Source of the DNA: Kribbella catacumbae DSM 19601
GTDB taxonomy: Bacteria > Actinomycetota > Actinomycetes > Propionibacteriales > Kribbellaceae
NCBI RefSeq assembly: GCF_000372465.1
Contig: NZ_AQUZ01000011.1
Span: 124,001-188,000 of the forward strand
Reading direction: 5' to 3'
DNA length: 64,000 nucleotides
Notes under the pieces: generated by a model
The model's database searches: none
Seen by the model: the letters and a program-made list of their open reading frames with translations, nothing else
What the model was told of the DNA's origin: nothing
Position numbers and translations under genes: made by a program
In this document: positions 30,950-40,434 of the stretch, in pieces
Layout of the letters: each line of letters opens with the position of its first letter
How positions within the stretch are numbered: position 1 is the stretch's first letter

Positions 30950-31167
30950 GAGACTCCTCGGAGAACGCAAGGATGAAGCGCAGGCAGAAAGCCTTACGCG
31001 GAAGGGGAAGGGCGTGACAGCCGGAAGATCAACAGCAGGCGCTGGCGATGCGCATGAGGTCGACGTGGCGTCGAGCCACCAGTCTGGTCTCTGCGCTCAT
31101 GCGAAAGATGATGGCACGCCGAACCCCACCGCGAGAGCTTGTATTACTACTTGGACAGTAGACATTC

Positions 31168-31205
31168 AGCTGGACCTGGCGCCGACCGGCGACAGGTCCA
31201 GCTGA
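31168..31205 (-). terminator. Hairpin terminator of the AMIN-like gene
   Basis: Perfect 12-bp stem CAGCTGGACCTG (31168-31179) and complement (31194-31205) with a 14-base loop, 8 bp past the leftward stop at 31213. The rest of the 30950-31167 gap shows no gene or clear motif. Confidence 0.8.
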
Positions 31206-31212
31206 GGCTCTA

Positions 31213-31812
31213 CTACCAGTGGTGCGCCACGTCGACGACGAGTCGGGTGGTGTTGGTGCCCGGGCCGGTCAGGGTGAAGGCCCGGAACGGCAGCCGAGCC
31301 CGGACGCCGAGCGCCAGAGTCGTCTGGCCTTCGAAGCTGCCGCCCCAGGCCACCTGACGGAAGGTGTCGTAGCCGGCGACGCTGGACAGCTCCCGCTGGT
31401 TCTTCATCCGGTACGTCGGCCGCCCGGCCGCGTCGTACGCCGGTGCGTGGACGATGATCTGGATGACTGCGCCGCCACGGGTACGGATCGGCGCGCCGGA
31501 GCCGTCCATGGTGGCGACCTTGACGTAGCTGATCTTGTAGCCGGTCGTTCGCTTGCCTGCCAGGTCGACGACGAGGCGGTCGTAGCAGCCGTGCCGGCCG
31601 GTGCGGACGTTCTTGACCGCGGCCACGCTCCACCTATTGCTTGCCTCGGGCAACGAGCCCCACGCTGTCGCGCAGCTGGTGGTCCGCTCGGCGGCCTGGG
31701 GCCGCGCCTGTGCCGGTACGGCGACCGCGGCGCCGGTTGCAAGGGTTGCGACCGCCACGGCAGCGAGCGTGCCGCGGACGGGATGACGAACGATGACGCT
31801 GAACCTACTCAT
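31213..31812 (-). CDS. Secreted AMIN-like domain protein
   Basis: A 199-residue exported protein. The signal peptide runs to about residue 36 (AVAVPAQA-R). The rest resembles the AMIN-like domain of actinobacterial cell-envelope proteins: HGCYDRLVVDLAG near 75, GGAVIQIIVHAPAYD, and the closing TGPGTNTTRLVVDVAHHW. It has no lipobox. The role is unknown, perhaps envelope binding. The ATG at 31812 was chosen because the signal peptide starts there; the same frame runs antisense through secA2 but that part is spurious. Confidence 0.8.
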   Translation of the reverse strand: MSRFSVIVRHPVRGTLAAVAVATLATGAAVAVPAQARPQAAERTTSCATAWGSLPEASNRWSVAAVKNVRTGRHGCYDRLVVDLAGKRTTGYKISYVKVATMDGSGAPIRTRGGAVIQIIVHAPAYDAAGRPTYRMKNQRELSSVAGYDTFRQVAWGGSFEGQTTLALGVRARLPFRAFTLTGPGTNTTRLVVDVAHHW

Positions 31813-31908
31813 GACGCTCTTCCCTTTCCGTGACTGTTGGGGGGCTCTGTTTGTTAGACGCACAAAAGGTGATGACGGTTGGCGCCGATCGGGAGAAGAT
31901 GGCCGGTG

Positions 31909-32706
31909 ATGACACCTGATGAGCTTCTCGACGTGTTTCACCGCCGGATCCGGTTGCCGGATGCCGACACCATCCCGGGCTGGAAGCAGGAGCTGGACGG
32001 GCTCGTGCACCGCTCGTACTTCGAAGGCGAGGGTGGCGGCGGGTTCGTCGAGACGCCGCGCGGGCTCGGCGACGACCCGGACGCGGTGATCGCCGGGCAG
32101 GTCGAGTTCTTCCGCGAACGCGGGCTGGAGTTCGAGTGGAAGACCTATGCGTACGACGAACCGGCGGACCTCGGCGAGCGGCTGATCCGGGCCGGGTTCG
32201 TCGCGCAGAAGCCGGAGACGCTGATCCTCGGCGAGGTGGACGCGATCCTGGCCCGGCCGGGTGCGCTGCCGTCGAAGGTGCGGATGCGGGACGTGGAGGA
32301 TCCGGCCGACTTCCATCGGATCGCGGTCCTGATGGACTCGCTGTGGCACAACGGGCTGGAGCGGATCGAGGAGCGGCTCGCTGCCGAGCACCGGATGTTC
32401 CCGGACAGGCTGGTGGTCACGCTGATCGAGGACGCTTCGAAGGGGCCGGACGGGCCGGCGCTGACGGCGGCGTGGATCCGGTTCCACCCGGAGACCGGGT
32501 TCGCCAGCCTGTGGGGCGGCGGCACACTGCCGGAGTGGCGGCGACAGGGGCTGTACAGCGCGATCCTGGTCCATCGGGCGAAGATCGCGAAGGACCGCGG
32601 CTACGAGTTCCTCCGCGTCGACGCCTCCGAGGACTCCCGCCCCATCCTCCAGAAGGTCGGCCTCCATGCGGCCGCCATCACCACCGGGTACGAGTGGAAG
32701 CCCTGA
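31909..32706 (+). CDS. GNAT-family N-acetyltransferase
   Basis: A 265-residue protein whose C-terminal half carries the GNAT acetyl-CoA pattern: FASLWGGGTLPEWRRQGLYSAILVHRA, where the RQGL turn replaces the usual RGxG, followed by LRVDASEDSRPILQKVGL. The N-terminal half is another GNAT-like unit. The substrate is unknown. GGGAGAAG precedes the start; a GTG at 31906, one codon upstream, is equally possible. The start could also be at 31879, but conservation begins later. Confidence 0.82.
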   Translation: MTPDELLDVFHRRIRLPDADTIPGWKQELDGLVHRSYFEGEGGGGFVETPRGLGDDPDAVIAGQVEFFRERGLEFEWKTYAYDEPADLGERLIRAGFVAQKPETLILGEVDAILARPGALPSKVRMRDVEDPADFHRIAVLMDSLWHNGLERIEERLAAEHRMFPDRLVVTLIEDASKGPDGPALTAAWIRFHPETGFASLWGGGTLPEWRRQGLYSAILVHRAKIAKDRGYEFLRVDASEDSRPILQKVGLHAAAITTGYEWKP

Positions 32707-32760
32707 CACGCCCAACCCGATGAGCGGAACGACCTCCGCACGCTGTACGTTGCGGAGATC

Positions 32761-35232
32761 ATGGCCATGAAACTGACCTCGCGCTTTCGCCGGCTGCTGC
32801 AGCGCCCCGGCTCGATCGACCTCGGCCCGTACGAGAAGCTGACCACTGCGGTCGGCGAGGCCGAGGAGTCGCTCAAGGAACTCACCGACCCCGAACTCAC
32901 CGACGTCGTCACCGAGATGCGGACGACCGGTGGGCTCGACGAGGGCGACCAGATCGAGTTCCTCGCACTGGCCCGGGAGGCCGGTCTGCGGGCGATCGGC
33001 GAGCGGGCCTTCGACGGCCAGATCGTCGGTGCCCTCGCGCTGCTGCAGGGCCGGATCGTCGAGATGGCGACCGGTGAGGGCAAGACGCTGGCCGGTGCCT
33101 TCGCCGCCGCCGGGTACGCGATCGGCGGCCGGCGCGTCCAGGTGATGGCCGTCAACGACTACCTGGCCCAGCGCGACTCGGAGTGGATGGGCCCGGTCTA
33201 CAAGCTGCTCGGCGTCACCGTCAGCCACATCGGCCAGGCGTCGACGCCGGAGGAGCGCCGCGAGGCGTACCAGGCCGACGTCTGCTACGCCCCGGTCAGC
33301 GAGCTCGGCTTCGACGTACTGCGTGACCGGCTGGTCGACGACCCCGCCGACCGAGTCACCGTCAAGCCCGACGTGGCGCTCGTCGACGAGGCCGACTCGG
33401 TGCTCATCGACGAGGCCCGGGTGCCGCTGGTCCTGGCCGGCGCGACCCGGACCGAGGAGCTCGACGACGACGTGGTCGCGCTGACCCGCACGCTGCGCGC
33501 CGGGCTCGACTACGAGATCGACGGTGACGGCCGGACGGTCGCCCTGACCGACAAGGGCACGGACAAGGTCGAGGAGCACCTCGGCGGCATCAACCTGTAC
33601 GAGGACGAGAACCTCGACCGGCTGACCCAGATCAACGTCGCGCTGCACGCCGAAGTACTGCTGCGCAAGGACGTCGACTACCTGGTCCGCGACGGCAAGG
33701 TCAGCCTGATCAACAACAACCGCGGCCGGATCGCCAAGCTGCAGCGCTGGCCCGACGGTCTGCAGGCCGCGGTCGAGGCCAAGGAGGCCGTCCCGGTCAG
33801 CGACTCCGGTGAGGTGCTGGACAGCATCACCGTGCAGGCGCTGGTCAGCAGCTACCCGACACTGTGCGGCATGACCGGTACTGCGGTCGTCGTCGGCGAG
33901 CAGCTCCAGGAGTTCTACGACGTCGAGGTGGCGGTCGTCCCGCCGAACACGCCGAACATCCGCGTCGACGAGCAGGACCGGCTCTACCTGACCGTGGAGC
34001 AGAAGAACAAGGCGCTGGTCGAGCACATCGGCGAAGTCCACGAGACCGGGCGGCCGATCCTGATCGGCACGCACAGCGTGGAGGAGTCCGAGCAGCTGAG
34101 CGACCTGCTCGAGGCGGCCGAGGTGCCACACGTCGTACTGAACGCCAAGAACGACGCCGAGGAAGCCGCCATCGTGGCCGAGGCGGGTGTGCCGGAAACG
34201 GTGACCGTGTCCACGCAGATGGCCGGCCGTGGTACCGACATCCGGCTCGGTGGGCGGGACGAGTCACACGACAAGGACCGCGCGGTCGAGCTGGGCGGGC
34301 TGTACGTCATCGGTACCGGTCTGCACGCGTCCCGGCGGCTGGACGACCAGCTGCGCGGCCGCGCCGGGCGCCAGGGCGACCCGGGCGGCACACTGTTCTT
34401 CGCAAGCCTCGCGGACGAGCTGGTCACCCGGTACTCCGTGACGTCGGGCCTGCGGCCGTCGCCGGACTCGGAGGGGCGGCTGACCGACCGCAAGGCGATC
34501 GCGATGCTGGAGCACGCCCAGCGGGTGGCCGACGGCGCCAACGCCGAGCTGCACCGGACGACCTGGTCCTACCACCGGCTGACCGGGCAGCAGCGGGCCA
34601 TCCTGCTCGACACCCGCGAGAAGGTCCTGACCGAGGACCTGGCCGCCGGGGAACTGGCCGAGCGGGCCAAGGAGCGGTACGACGAACTGGTCGAGGAGCT
34701 CGACGAGGACACGGTCAAGACGGCGGCACGGAAGATCGCGCTGCACCACCTGGACCGCAAGTGGACCGATCACCTCGCCTACCTGGCCGACCTGCGCGAG
34801 GGCATCCACCTGCGCTCGCTGGCCGGCGGGATCGTGCACCTGAAGCCGATCGACGAGTTCAACAAGTCGGCGATCGCGTCCTTCGACACGCTGATCGCGG
34901 ACGCGTGGAAGGCAGCGGCCGAGACGTTCACGGAAGCCGAGATCACGGCCGACGGCCTGGACGAGGAGGCCTCCGGCGTACCGCGCCCGACGGCGACCTG
35001 GACGTACCTGGTCAACGACAACCCCTTCGGCACCGAAGCCGACCGAATCCTCGGCCGCCTCCGCAACGCCATCAAGCCCGAGTCAGTCGCCCAGTCCGAA
35101 GAAATCCCCACCGAAACCTTCGACCAGGACGACCTCCCCGAAGAACTCCGCGACCTCGACGAGGACAACCTCCCCGAGGAACTCCGCGAGCCCGACCCCG
35201 ACGACCCCACGACCCCAAACCCCAAGGACTAA
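32761..35232 (+). CDS. secA2: Accessory Sec system translocase SecA2
   Basis: ATPase motor of the accessory Sec pathway, 823 residues, shorter than the 900+ of SecA1. Walker A MATGEGKT near residue 102, Walker B VDEAD near 210, and the helicase motif VSTQMAGRGTDIRLGG near 480. The final 50 residues are acidic and contain a repeated LPEELR element, while the zinc-binding C-terminus of SecA1 is absent, as in SecA2 proteins. No SecY2 or accessory gene is nearby, so it probably works with the housekeeping SecYEG. Starts at an ATG with a second in-frame ATG two codons on. Confidence 0.93.
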   Translation: MAMKLTSRFRRLLQRPGSIDLGPYEKLTTAVGEAEESLKELTDPELTDVVTEMRTTGGLDEGDQIEFLALAREAGLRAIGERAFDGQIVGALALLQGRIVEMATGEGKTLAGAFAAAGYAIGGRRVQVMAVNDYLAQRDSEWMGPVYKLLGVTVSHIGQASTPEERREAYQADVCYAPVSELGFDVLRDRLVDDPADRVTVKPDVALVDEADSVLIDEARVPLVLAGATRTEELDDDVVALTRTLRAGLDYEIDGDGRTVALTDKGTDKVEEHLGGINLYEDENLDRLTQINVALHAEVLLRKDVDYLVRDGKVSLINNNRGRIAKLQRWPDGLQAAVEAKEAVPVSDSGEVLDSITVQALVSSYPTLCGMTGTAVVVGEQLQEFYDVEVAVVPPNTPNIRVDEQDRLYLTVEQKNKALVEHIGEVHETGRPILIGTHSVEESEQLSDLLEAAEVPHVVLNAKNDAEEAAIVAEAGVPETVTVSTQMAGRGTDIRLGGRDESHDKDRAVELGGLYVIGTGLHASRRLDDQLRGRAGRQGDPGGTLFFASLADELVTRYSVTSGLRPSPDSEGRLTDRKAIAMLEHAQRVADGANAELHRTTWSYHRLTGQQRAILLDTREKVLTEDLAAGELAERAKERYDELVEELDEDTVKTAARKIALHHLDRKWTDHLAYLADLREGIHLRSLAGGIVHLKPIDEFNKSAIASFDTLIADAWKAAAETFTEAEITADGLDEEASGVPRPTATWTYLVNDNPFGTEADRILGRLRNAIKPESVAQSEEIPTETFDQDDLPEELRDLDEDNLPEELREPDPDDPTTPNPKD

Positions 35233-35251
35233 GCCCCGCCTTGGCGGGCTT
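35231..35251 (+). terminator. Hairpin terminator of secA2
   Basis: AAGCCCCGCC then GGCGGGCTT, a 9-bp stem with one bulged C and a 2-base spacer, beginning inside the stop codon region. More dyads (AACCCC...GGGGTT) follow to 35270. Confidence 0.7.
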
Positions 35252-35292
35252 AACCCCTCTAAACGGGGTTGGCCCCCTGGTCTAACAGGGAG

Positions 35293-35425
35293 CGAACCCC
35301 CTGGGGAGGGGCGAACCCCGTGGGGAGGGGTGGACCCCGTGGGGAGGGGCGAACCCCGCGGGGAGGGGCGAACCCCGTGGGGAGGGGCGAACCCCGCGGG
35401 GAGGGGTGGACCCCTCGTAGTGGGG
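35293..35425. repeat. 19-bp tandem repeat between secA2 and rarA
   Basis: Seven direct copies of the unit CGAACCCCGTGGGGAGGGG (copies 3 and 7 begin TGGA; copy 7 is degenerate). Each unit contains a CCCCGYGGGG self-complementary core. With the flanking GGGGTT/AACCCC dyads it fills most of the 35233-35584 gap, which has no gene. Confidence 0.9.
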
Positions 35426-35584
35426 TTCGCCCGCTGGTCCAGCAGGGGGTTAACCCCGCGAGGCGAGGTTGAGCCCGCGCTTCGTGCGCCGAGGTAGCCC
35501 GTTCTCGGGCTGCGCCCGGTCCGGGCTGAGCGGGGAGAGGGCGCGGGGAGGTGGGGTGTCGGTGGGGGCGGTTAGGGTCGTCGT

Positions 35585-36961
35585 GTGAGTGATGGGTTGT
35601 TTGAGCTGCCGGGTGGTCCTGTTCCCAGTCGTGGGGGTGGGAGTTTGGCTGATGCCGGGCATGCTTCGGCGCCGTTGGCGGTGCGGATGCGGCCGCGGAG
35701 TCTGGATGAGCTGGTCGGGCAGCAGCATCTGCTGGCTCCTGGGTCGCCGTTGCGGCGGCTGGTCGAGGGGGACCAGCCGATGTCGCTCCTGCTCTGGGGC
35801 CCGCCGGGCACCGGGAAGACGACGATCGCGGCTGTCGTGTCGCATGCGACCAATCGCAGGTTCGTCGAGCTGTCCGCTGTCACCGCGGGCGTGAAAGACG
35901 TCCGGCAGGTCATCGACGGCGCCCGCCGCGACCTCGCCCGCCCCGGGAACACCGTCGAGACCGTCCTCTTCATCGACGAGGTGCACCGCTTCACCAAAGC
36001 TCAGCAGGACGCGCTCCTGCCCGGCGTGGAGAACCGCTGGGTGACCCTCGTCGCGGCGACCACCGAGAACCCGTTCTTCTCCGTGATCTCGCCGCTCCTG
36101 TCCCGCTCGCTGCTGCTCACCCTCGAGTCGCTGACCGACGACGACATCGCCGTACTGCTCGAGCGGGCACTGACCGACGAGCGCGGGCTGAACGACCAGT
36201 ACCGGCTCGACGACGATGCGAAGGACCATCTGCTCCGGATGGCCGGTGGCGACGCCCGCCGGGCCCTCACGTACCTCGAGGCCGCCGCGGGTGGCGCGCG
36301 GGCCAAGGATCCTTCCGCCGAGCTCGCCGTGATCGACCTCAAGACGCTGGAGACCGCTGTCGACCGGGCGGCCGTTCGGTACGACCGGGCCGGCGACCAG
36401 CACTACGATGTCGCGTCCGCGCTGATCAAGTCGATTCGCGGGTCGGACGTCGACGCCGCGATGCATTATCTGGCCCGGATGATCGAGGCCGGTGAGGATC
36501 CGCGCTTCATCGCCCGCCGGCTGGTCATCTCGGCCAGCGAGGACGTCGGGATGGGGGACCCGGCCGCGCTGGGCGTCGCCGTCGCGGCCGCCGACGCGGT
36601 GCAACTGATCGGCATGCCCGAGGCCAGGATCAACCTCGCCCAGGCCGTCGTCGCGCTCGCGCTCGCGCCGAAGTCCAACGCGGTGATCATGGCGATCGAC
36701 GCCGCGATCGCCGATGTCAGAGCCGGCAAGGTCGGACCGGTCCCGCCGCATCTGCGCGACGCGCACTATGCGGGCGCGAAGAAGATCGGCCACGGCTCGT
36801 CGTACCAGTACTCGCACAACGACCCGCGCGGCGTGGTGGCTCAGCAGTACGCGCCGGACGTCGTCGACAAGGTCGACTACTACCAGCCGACCCGGCGCGG
36901 CGGCGAGACGGCGTACGCCGAGGCGCTGACCAAGATCCGCGAGATCCTCCGGAAGCGCTGA
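35585..36961 (+). CDS. rarA: Replication-associated recombination protein A (AAA+ ATPase)
   Basis: A 458-residue clamp-loader-like ATPase that acts at stalled replication forks (RarA/MgsA, the relative of WRNIP1/Mgs1). Walker A GPPGTGKT near 78, Walker B FIDEVHRF near 124, sensor 1 GATTEN-type [10 protein letters not shown] near 157 and sensor 2 GGDARRAL near 220. The C-terminal tetramerisation domain ends with typical [16 protein letters not shown]. The GTG at 35585 was chosen as the first start that leads directly into the conserved part. Confidence 0.94.
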   Translation: MSDGLFELPGGPVPSRGGGSLADAGHASAPLAVRMRPRSLDELVGQQHLLAPGSPLRRLVEGDQPMSLLLWGPPGTGKTTIAAVVSHATNRRFVELSAVTAGVKDVRQVIDGARRDLARPGNTVETVLFIDEVHRFTKAQQDALLPGVENRWVTLVAATTENPFFSVISPLLSRSLLLTLESLTDDDIAVLLERALTDERGLNDQYRLDDDAKDHLLRMAGGDARRALTYLEAAAGGARAKDPSAELAVIDLKTLETAVDRAAVRYDRAGDQHYDVASALIKSIRGSDVDAAMHYLARMIEAGEDPRFIARRLVISASEDVGMGDPAALGVAVAAADAVQLIGMPEARINLAQAVVALALAPKSNAVIMAIDAAIADVRAGKVGPVPPHLRDAHYAGAKKIGHGSSYQYSHNDPRGVVAQQYAPDVVDKVDYYQPTRRGGETAYAEALTKIREILRKR

Positions 36962-37440
36962 CGCACCCCGCCAATAAACCGGCTAATTCCGCTCGCAATT
37001 CCGTTGGAATTGTCCCGGGAAATACCACCTGCGCAACAATTGCCCAGGTTCGATCGGCAACGAGACGCCGGCGTGTCGAATATTTCGTGACCGGCCTGTG
37101 ACTCCTAGCCGCCCAGGGTTGCCGATGAGAAACGCCCGGTAGGTAAAGGCGAACTGGCCGAAGTCGTGGTGAACAGTTCGAATCCCACCCAAAGGGAAGG
37201 CCCGTTGGCCCTTGCGGCTGCCCGCCTAACTGTGATTTTCTGGAGTCGTCCGGTTACCCAACGAGTTCACATCAGGTGAGCCGACGTAGACCTGTACGTG
37301 GTCTAAAAGTCGGCCTATTGTTTCGTTGTCGGTTCAATCGACATTTGCTGACCGGGGGGTCGGTCAGGGGGTCAGCGGGGGCTGAGGTCACCGCTGATTG
37401 TCAGGGTCAGGGGTGGTCTCACTATGGGGGTTTTCCGGCA
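36962..37440. other. 479-bp leader with dyads before the polysaccharide locus
   Basis: No convincing gene. It is more AT-rich than its flanks. Visible elements: CAATTCC-gtt-GGAATTG (36996-37012), nested complementary segments at 37107-37219 that could fold as a leader RNA, the dyad TAGACC-N7-GGTCTA (37287-37305), and repeated GGTCAG units at 37362-37410 just before the start of the oxidoreductase gene. It probably carries the promoter of the rightward polysaccharide operon. Confidence 0.5.
37107..37219 (+). ncRNA. Candidate structured leader RNA
   Basis: An outer stem AGCCGC (37107-37112)/GCGGCT (37214-37219) encloses a perfect 7-bp stem CGAACTG (37150-37156)/CAGTTCG (37174-37180) and a GGCC-cgtt-GGCC hairpin near 37199-37210. 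The layout of a closing stem with internal branches is riboswitch-like, but I could not match it to a known class with confidence. It lies about 220 bp before the first polysaccharide gene. Confidence 0.25.
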
Positions 37441-38538
37441 ATGACGAATGCTACTGGTCTGCGCGTCGGCGTGGTTGGCTGCGGTTATTGGGGATCGAAA
37501 CACATCAGGGTTCTGCACTCGCTGGAGTCGGTCGCCACGATTGCGGTGATCGACCCGAATCCGGACCGTGCGTTGCAGTTGTCCCGCAACTACCCGGCGC
37601 TGGAGGCGTACAAGGATCTGGACGAGGCGCTGCCGCACGTCGACGCGGTGATCATCGCGACGCCGCCGAGCACGCACAAACCGCTGGCACTGAAGGCGAT
37701 CGCGGCCGGCCGGCACGTGATGGTGGAGAAGCCACTGGCGACCACCGCCGCGGACGCCCGGGACATGATCGAGGCGGCGAAGGCGAAGGACGTCGTCCTG
37801 ATGGTCGGCCACACCTTCGAGTACCACTCGGCGGTCTGGCAGCTGCGCGAGATGGTCCAGAAGAAGGAACTCGGCGACCTCTACTACCTGGACACCGCCC
37901 GGCTCAACCTCGGTCTGTATCAGCACGACTGCAACGTGTTGTTCGACCTGGCACCGCACGACGTGTCGATCCTGAACTACGTGCTCGGCGCGACGCCGGT
38001 CAGCGTTCAGTGCTGGTCGTCGCACCACGCGAACTCCAGGCTCGAGGACGTCGGCTACCTGCGGCTGCACTACAAGGACCCGGACGTGACCGCCAACGTC
38101 CACGTCAGCTGGCTCGACCCGTGCAAGGTCCGCCGGGTCACCATGGTCGGCAGCCAGAAGATGGTGATCTTCAACGACCTCGCGTCGGAGGAGCGGATCA
38201 AGATCCACGACAAGGGTGTCTCGCAGGCGCCCCAGCTCGGCGAGGACCTGACCCAGCCGCCGATGTCCTACCGGTACGGCGATGTGGTGTCTCCGCACCT
38301 GGTGATGAACGAGCCGCTGCTGGTCGAGGACGAGCACTTCACCGACTGCGTGATCAGCGGGATGACCCCACTGACGGGTGGGGCGAACGGGCTGGCCGTG
38401 GTCGAGGTACTCGAGGCCGCGCAGCTGTCGGCCATCGAGGGTCGCGAGGTGCTGATCGAGGAGATCCGCGGATCCGAGCAGCCCAAGATCGTGCTGGAGA
38501 GCATCACCCACCAGAACCCGGTAGGTGACCTGCGGTGA
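37441..38538 (+). CDS. Gfo/Idh/MocA-family sugar-nucleotide oxidoreductase
   Basis: NAD-dependent dehydrogenase of 365 residues with an N-terminal Rossmann motif VGVVGCGYWGSKH near 9-21 and the family EKPLATT motif near 98. In polysaccharide loci such enzymes oxidise C3 of UDP-sugars (WlbA type), and the following DegT aminotransferase then adds the amino group; that pairing is the basis for the proposed role. I chose the ATG at 37441 because the Rossmann fold starts there; the frame is open to 37276. Its TGA overlaps the next GTG. Confidence 0.85.
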   Translation: MTNATGLRVGVVGCGYWGSKHIRVLHSLESVATIAVIDPNPDRALQLSRNYPALEAYKDLDEALPHVDAVIIATPPSTHKPLALKAIAAGRHVMVEKPLATTAADARDMIEAAKAKDVVLMVGHTFEYHSAVWQLREMVQKKELGDLYYLDTARLNLGLYQHDCNVLFDLAPHDVSILNYVLGATPVSVQCWSSHHANSRLEDVGYLRLHYKDPDVTANVHVSWLDPCKVRRVTMVGSQKMVIFNDLASEERIKIHDKGVSQAPQLGEDLTQPPMSYRYGDVVSPHLVMNEPLLVEDEHFTDCVISGMTPLTGGANGLAVVEVLEAAQLSAIEGREVLIEEIRGSEQPKIVLESITHQNPVGDLR

Positions 38539-39701
38539 GCACCAGTGTCACGGCCGGCCGGGACGTTCCGGTGCGGCCTTCCGAACCCGTACCCTTCCTG
38601 GACATCTCAGGCGCGACCGAGGACGTCGCGGCCGAGGTGCGCCTCGGCTGGGACGAGCTGCTGCGCAACGGCCAGTACGTCGGCGGTACGGCGGTCACTC
38701 GCTTCGAGCAGGAGTGGGCGGAGTACTGCGGTACGGACTTCGCCGTCGGTGTTGCCAACGGCACCGATGCGCTGCACCTGGCGATGCGTGCCCTGGGCAT
38801 CGGTCCCGGCGACGAGGTGATCGTGCCCGCGAACACCTTCGTCGCCACGGCCGAGGCCGTTGTCCTGGCCGGCGCGGTACCGCGGTTCGCCGATGTCGAT
38901 GACAGCACCTTGCTGCTCACACCCGAGACGCTCAAGGCCGCGGTCACCCCGGCCACCAAGGCAGTCGCCGTGGTTCATCTCTACGGTCAGCTACCGGACA
39001 TGACGGCGATCTCGCAGATGTGCGAGAGCCTCGGCCTGATCCTGATCGAGGACGCCGCGCAGGCCCAGGGCGCGACCTGGGCGGGTCGCCGGGCCGGATC
39101 CTTCGGCGCGGTCGGCTGCTTCAGCTTCTACCCGGGCAAGAACCTCGGCGCCTTCGGTGACGCGGGCGCGGTGGTCACCTCGGATGCCGCGCTCAACAAG
39201 CTGATGCTGTCGATCCGCGACCACGGCCGGATGCAGAGCGCCGACGGCCACCACTCGCACGGAGTACTGGGGATGAACAGCCGGCTGGACGGGGTCCAGG
39301 CGGTGGTGCTGTCCGCGAAGCTGCGGCACCTCGACGAGTGGAACAAGAAGCGGCGCGAGCTGATGGCGACGTACCGGGAACTGATCGACCCGGAGCGGGC
39401 CAAGCTGGTCGAGGAACTGGCCGACGGCGTCGGAGTCCATCACCTGGCCGTCGTCCAGGTCGACCAGCGCGATCGAGTCCGTGAGCTGCTCAAAGAGCGG
39501 GGAATCGGCACCGGGATCCACTACCCGGTTCCCTGCCACCTGATGGGGCCCTACGCGCAGTACGCCGATGGGCCACTGCCGGTGACCGAGACAGCTGCCC
39601 ACCGTCAACTGTCGCTGCCGATGTTCCCGCATCTGAGGCAGGACGACGCGCGCCGGGCCGCCGAGGCCCTGAACGCCGTACTGACGGAGCTGGACCGATG
39701 A
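38535..39701 (+). CDS. DegT/DnrJ/EryC1/StrS-family sugar aminotransferase
   Basis: PLP enzyme of 388 residues that aminates a keto-sugar nucleotide. The core shows the family pattern: GVANGTDALHLAMRALGIGPGDEVIVP, LILIEDAAQAQGATW with the PLP-binding Asp, and the Schiff-base Lys in CFSFYPGKNLGAFGDAG. The upstream oxidoreductase would supply the 3-keto substrate, giving a 3-amino sugar (inference). GTGA overlap with the upstream gene. Confidence 0.88.
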   Translation: MSTSVTAGRDVPVRPSEPVPFLDISGATEDVAAEVRLGWDELLRNGQYVGGTAVTRFEQEWAEYCGTDFAVGVANGTDALHLAMRALGIGPGDEVIVPANTFVATAEAVVLAGAVPRFADVDDSTLLLTPETLKAAVTPATKAVAVVHLYGQLPDMTAISQMCESLGLILIEDAAQAQGATWAGRRAGSFGAVGCFSFYPGKNLGAFGDAGAVVTSDAALNKLMLSIRDHGRMQSADGHHSHGVLGMNSRLDGVQAVVLSAKLRHLDEWNKKRRELMATYRELIDPERAKLVEELADGVGVHHLAVVQVDQRDRVRELLKERGIGTGIHYPVPCHLMGPYAQYADGPLPVTETAAHRQLSLPMFPHLRQDDARRAAEALNAVLTELDR

Positions 39702-39747
39702 GCAACTACCCGGAGCTTGGGGCGGGTGTCACGATGGAGGTAGCGGG

Positions 39748-40434
39748 ATGAGTCTCCTCCGCGGTAGCCGGGCAACCCCCGTAACCCGGCCTATTCCCGT
39801 CCGCGGAGTGAGCCGCATCATTCCGGTGGGGCTGGCGAAAAGGTCACTCGACCTGATGCTTGCCCTCACCGGGATGGTGCTGGCTGCGCCGGTGCTGCTG
39901 GCCATCTATCTGTGGATCCGGCTGACCAGCCCAGGTCCCGGCCTGTTCCGCCAGGTGCGGCTCGGTGCCGATCAGCGTGAGTTCGTCATGTTCAAGTTCC
40001 GCACCATGCGGACCGACGCCGATCCGGCGGTGCACCAGGAGTACATCGCGAGGATGGCGGCTGGCCAGGTCGAGAAGGTCGACGGCCTCTACAAGCTGCA
40101 CCGGGATCCGCGGATCACCAGCGCGGGCAGGTTCCTCCGCAAGACCAGCATCGACGAGTTGCCACAGCTGCTGAACGTACTGCGCGGCGAGATGTCGCTG
40201 GTCGGGCCGCGGCCGGTCCTGCCGTTCGAGGCCGAACTCTTCCCGGACTGGGCGGCGGACCGGTTCGAGGTCAAGCCCGGCCTGACCGGTCTGTGGCAGG
40301 TGAGTGGCCGCAACAGGCTGACGATGACCGAGGGCCTGCGCTACGACCTCGAGTACGTCGCCAACCGAAGTGTCCGGATGGACCTGCTGATCATCCTGAA
40401 GACCATTCCGGCCGTTCTCGGGGGAGCGCGTTGA
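39748..40434 (+). CDS. Priming bacterial sugar transferase
   Basis: A 228-residue membrane-associated phosphoglycosyl transferase that moves the first sugar-1-phosphate onto undecaprenyl phosphate. One hydrophobic segment near 35-58 is followed by the conserved catalytic stretches [34 protein letters not shown] and [13 protein letters not shown]. It is the small monotopic type without the N-terminal five-helix domain. A TTGA overlap links it to the flippase. Confidence 0.93.
   Translation: MSLLRGSRATPVTRPIPVRGVSRIIPVGLAKRSLDLMLALTGMVLAAPVLLAIYLWIRLTSPGPGLFRQVRLGADQREFVMFKFRTMRTDADPAVHQEYIARMAAGQVEKVDGLYKLHRDPRITSAGRFLRKTSIDELPQLLNVLRGEMSLVGPRPVLPFEAELFPDWAADRFEVKPGLTGLWQVSGRNRLTMTEGLRYDLEYVANRSVRMDLLIILKTIPAVLGGAR

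Noticed and set aside
31213..34131. A 972-codon reverse-strand open frame antisense to secA2
   Set aside because: Only its last 199 codons (31213-31812) encode a plausible protein. The rest is an artefact of GC-rich codon bias on the strand opposite secA2, which is a clear gene.
35293..35425. CRISPR array
   Set aside because: The repeats are contiguous 19-bp units with no spacers and no cas genes nearby.
35269..35472. A 67-codon frame across the 19-bp tandem repeat
   Set aside because: The unit length of 19 is not a multiple of three, and the frame is just repeat translation (Gly/Arg/Pro-rich) with no support.
37121..37170. c-di-GMP (GEMM) riboswitch suggested by CCGGTAGGTA and GGGTTGCCGATG
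   Set aside because: The two strings occur in the wrong order for GEMM and the 5' conserved half is missing.
37048..37190. tRNA-like T-loop strings (GGTTCGATC near 37048, GTTCGAATC near 37176)
   Set aside because: The five bases on either side of the loops do not pair, and no acceptor or anticodon stem could be drawn.
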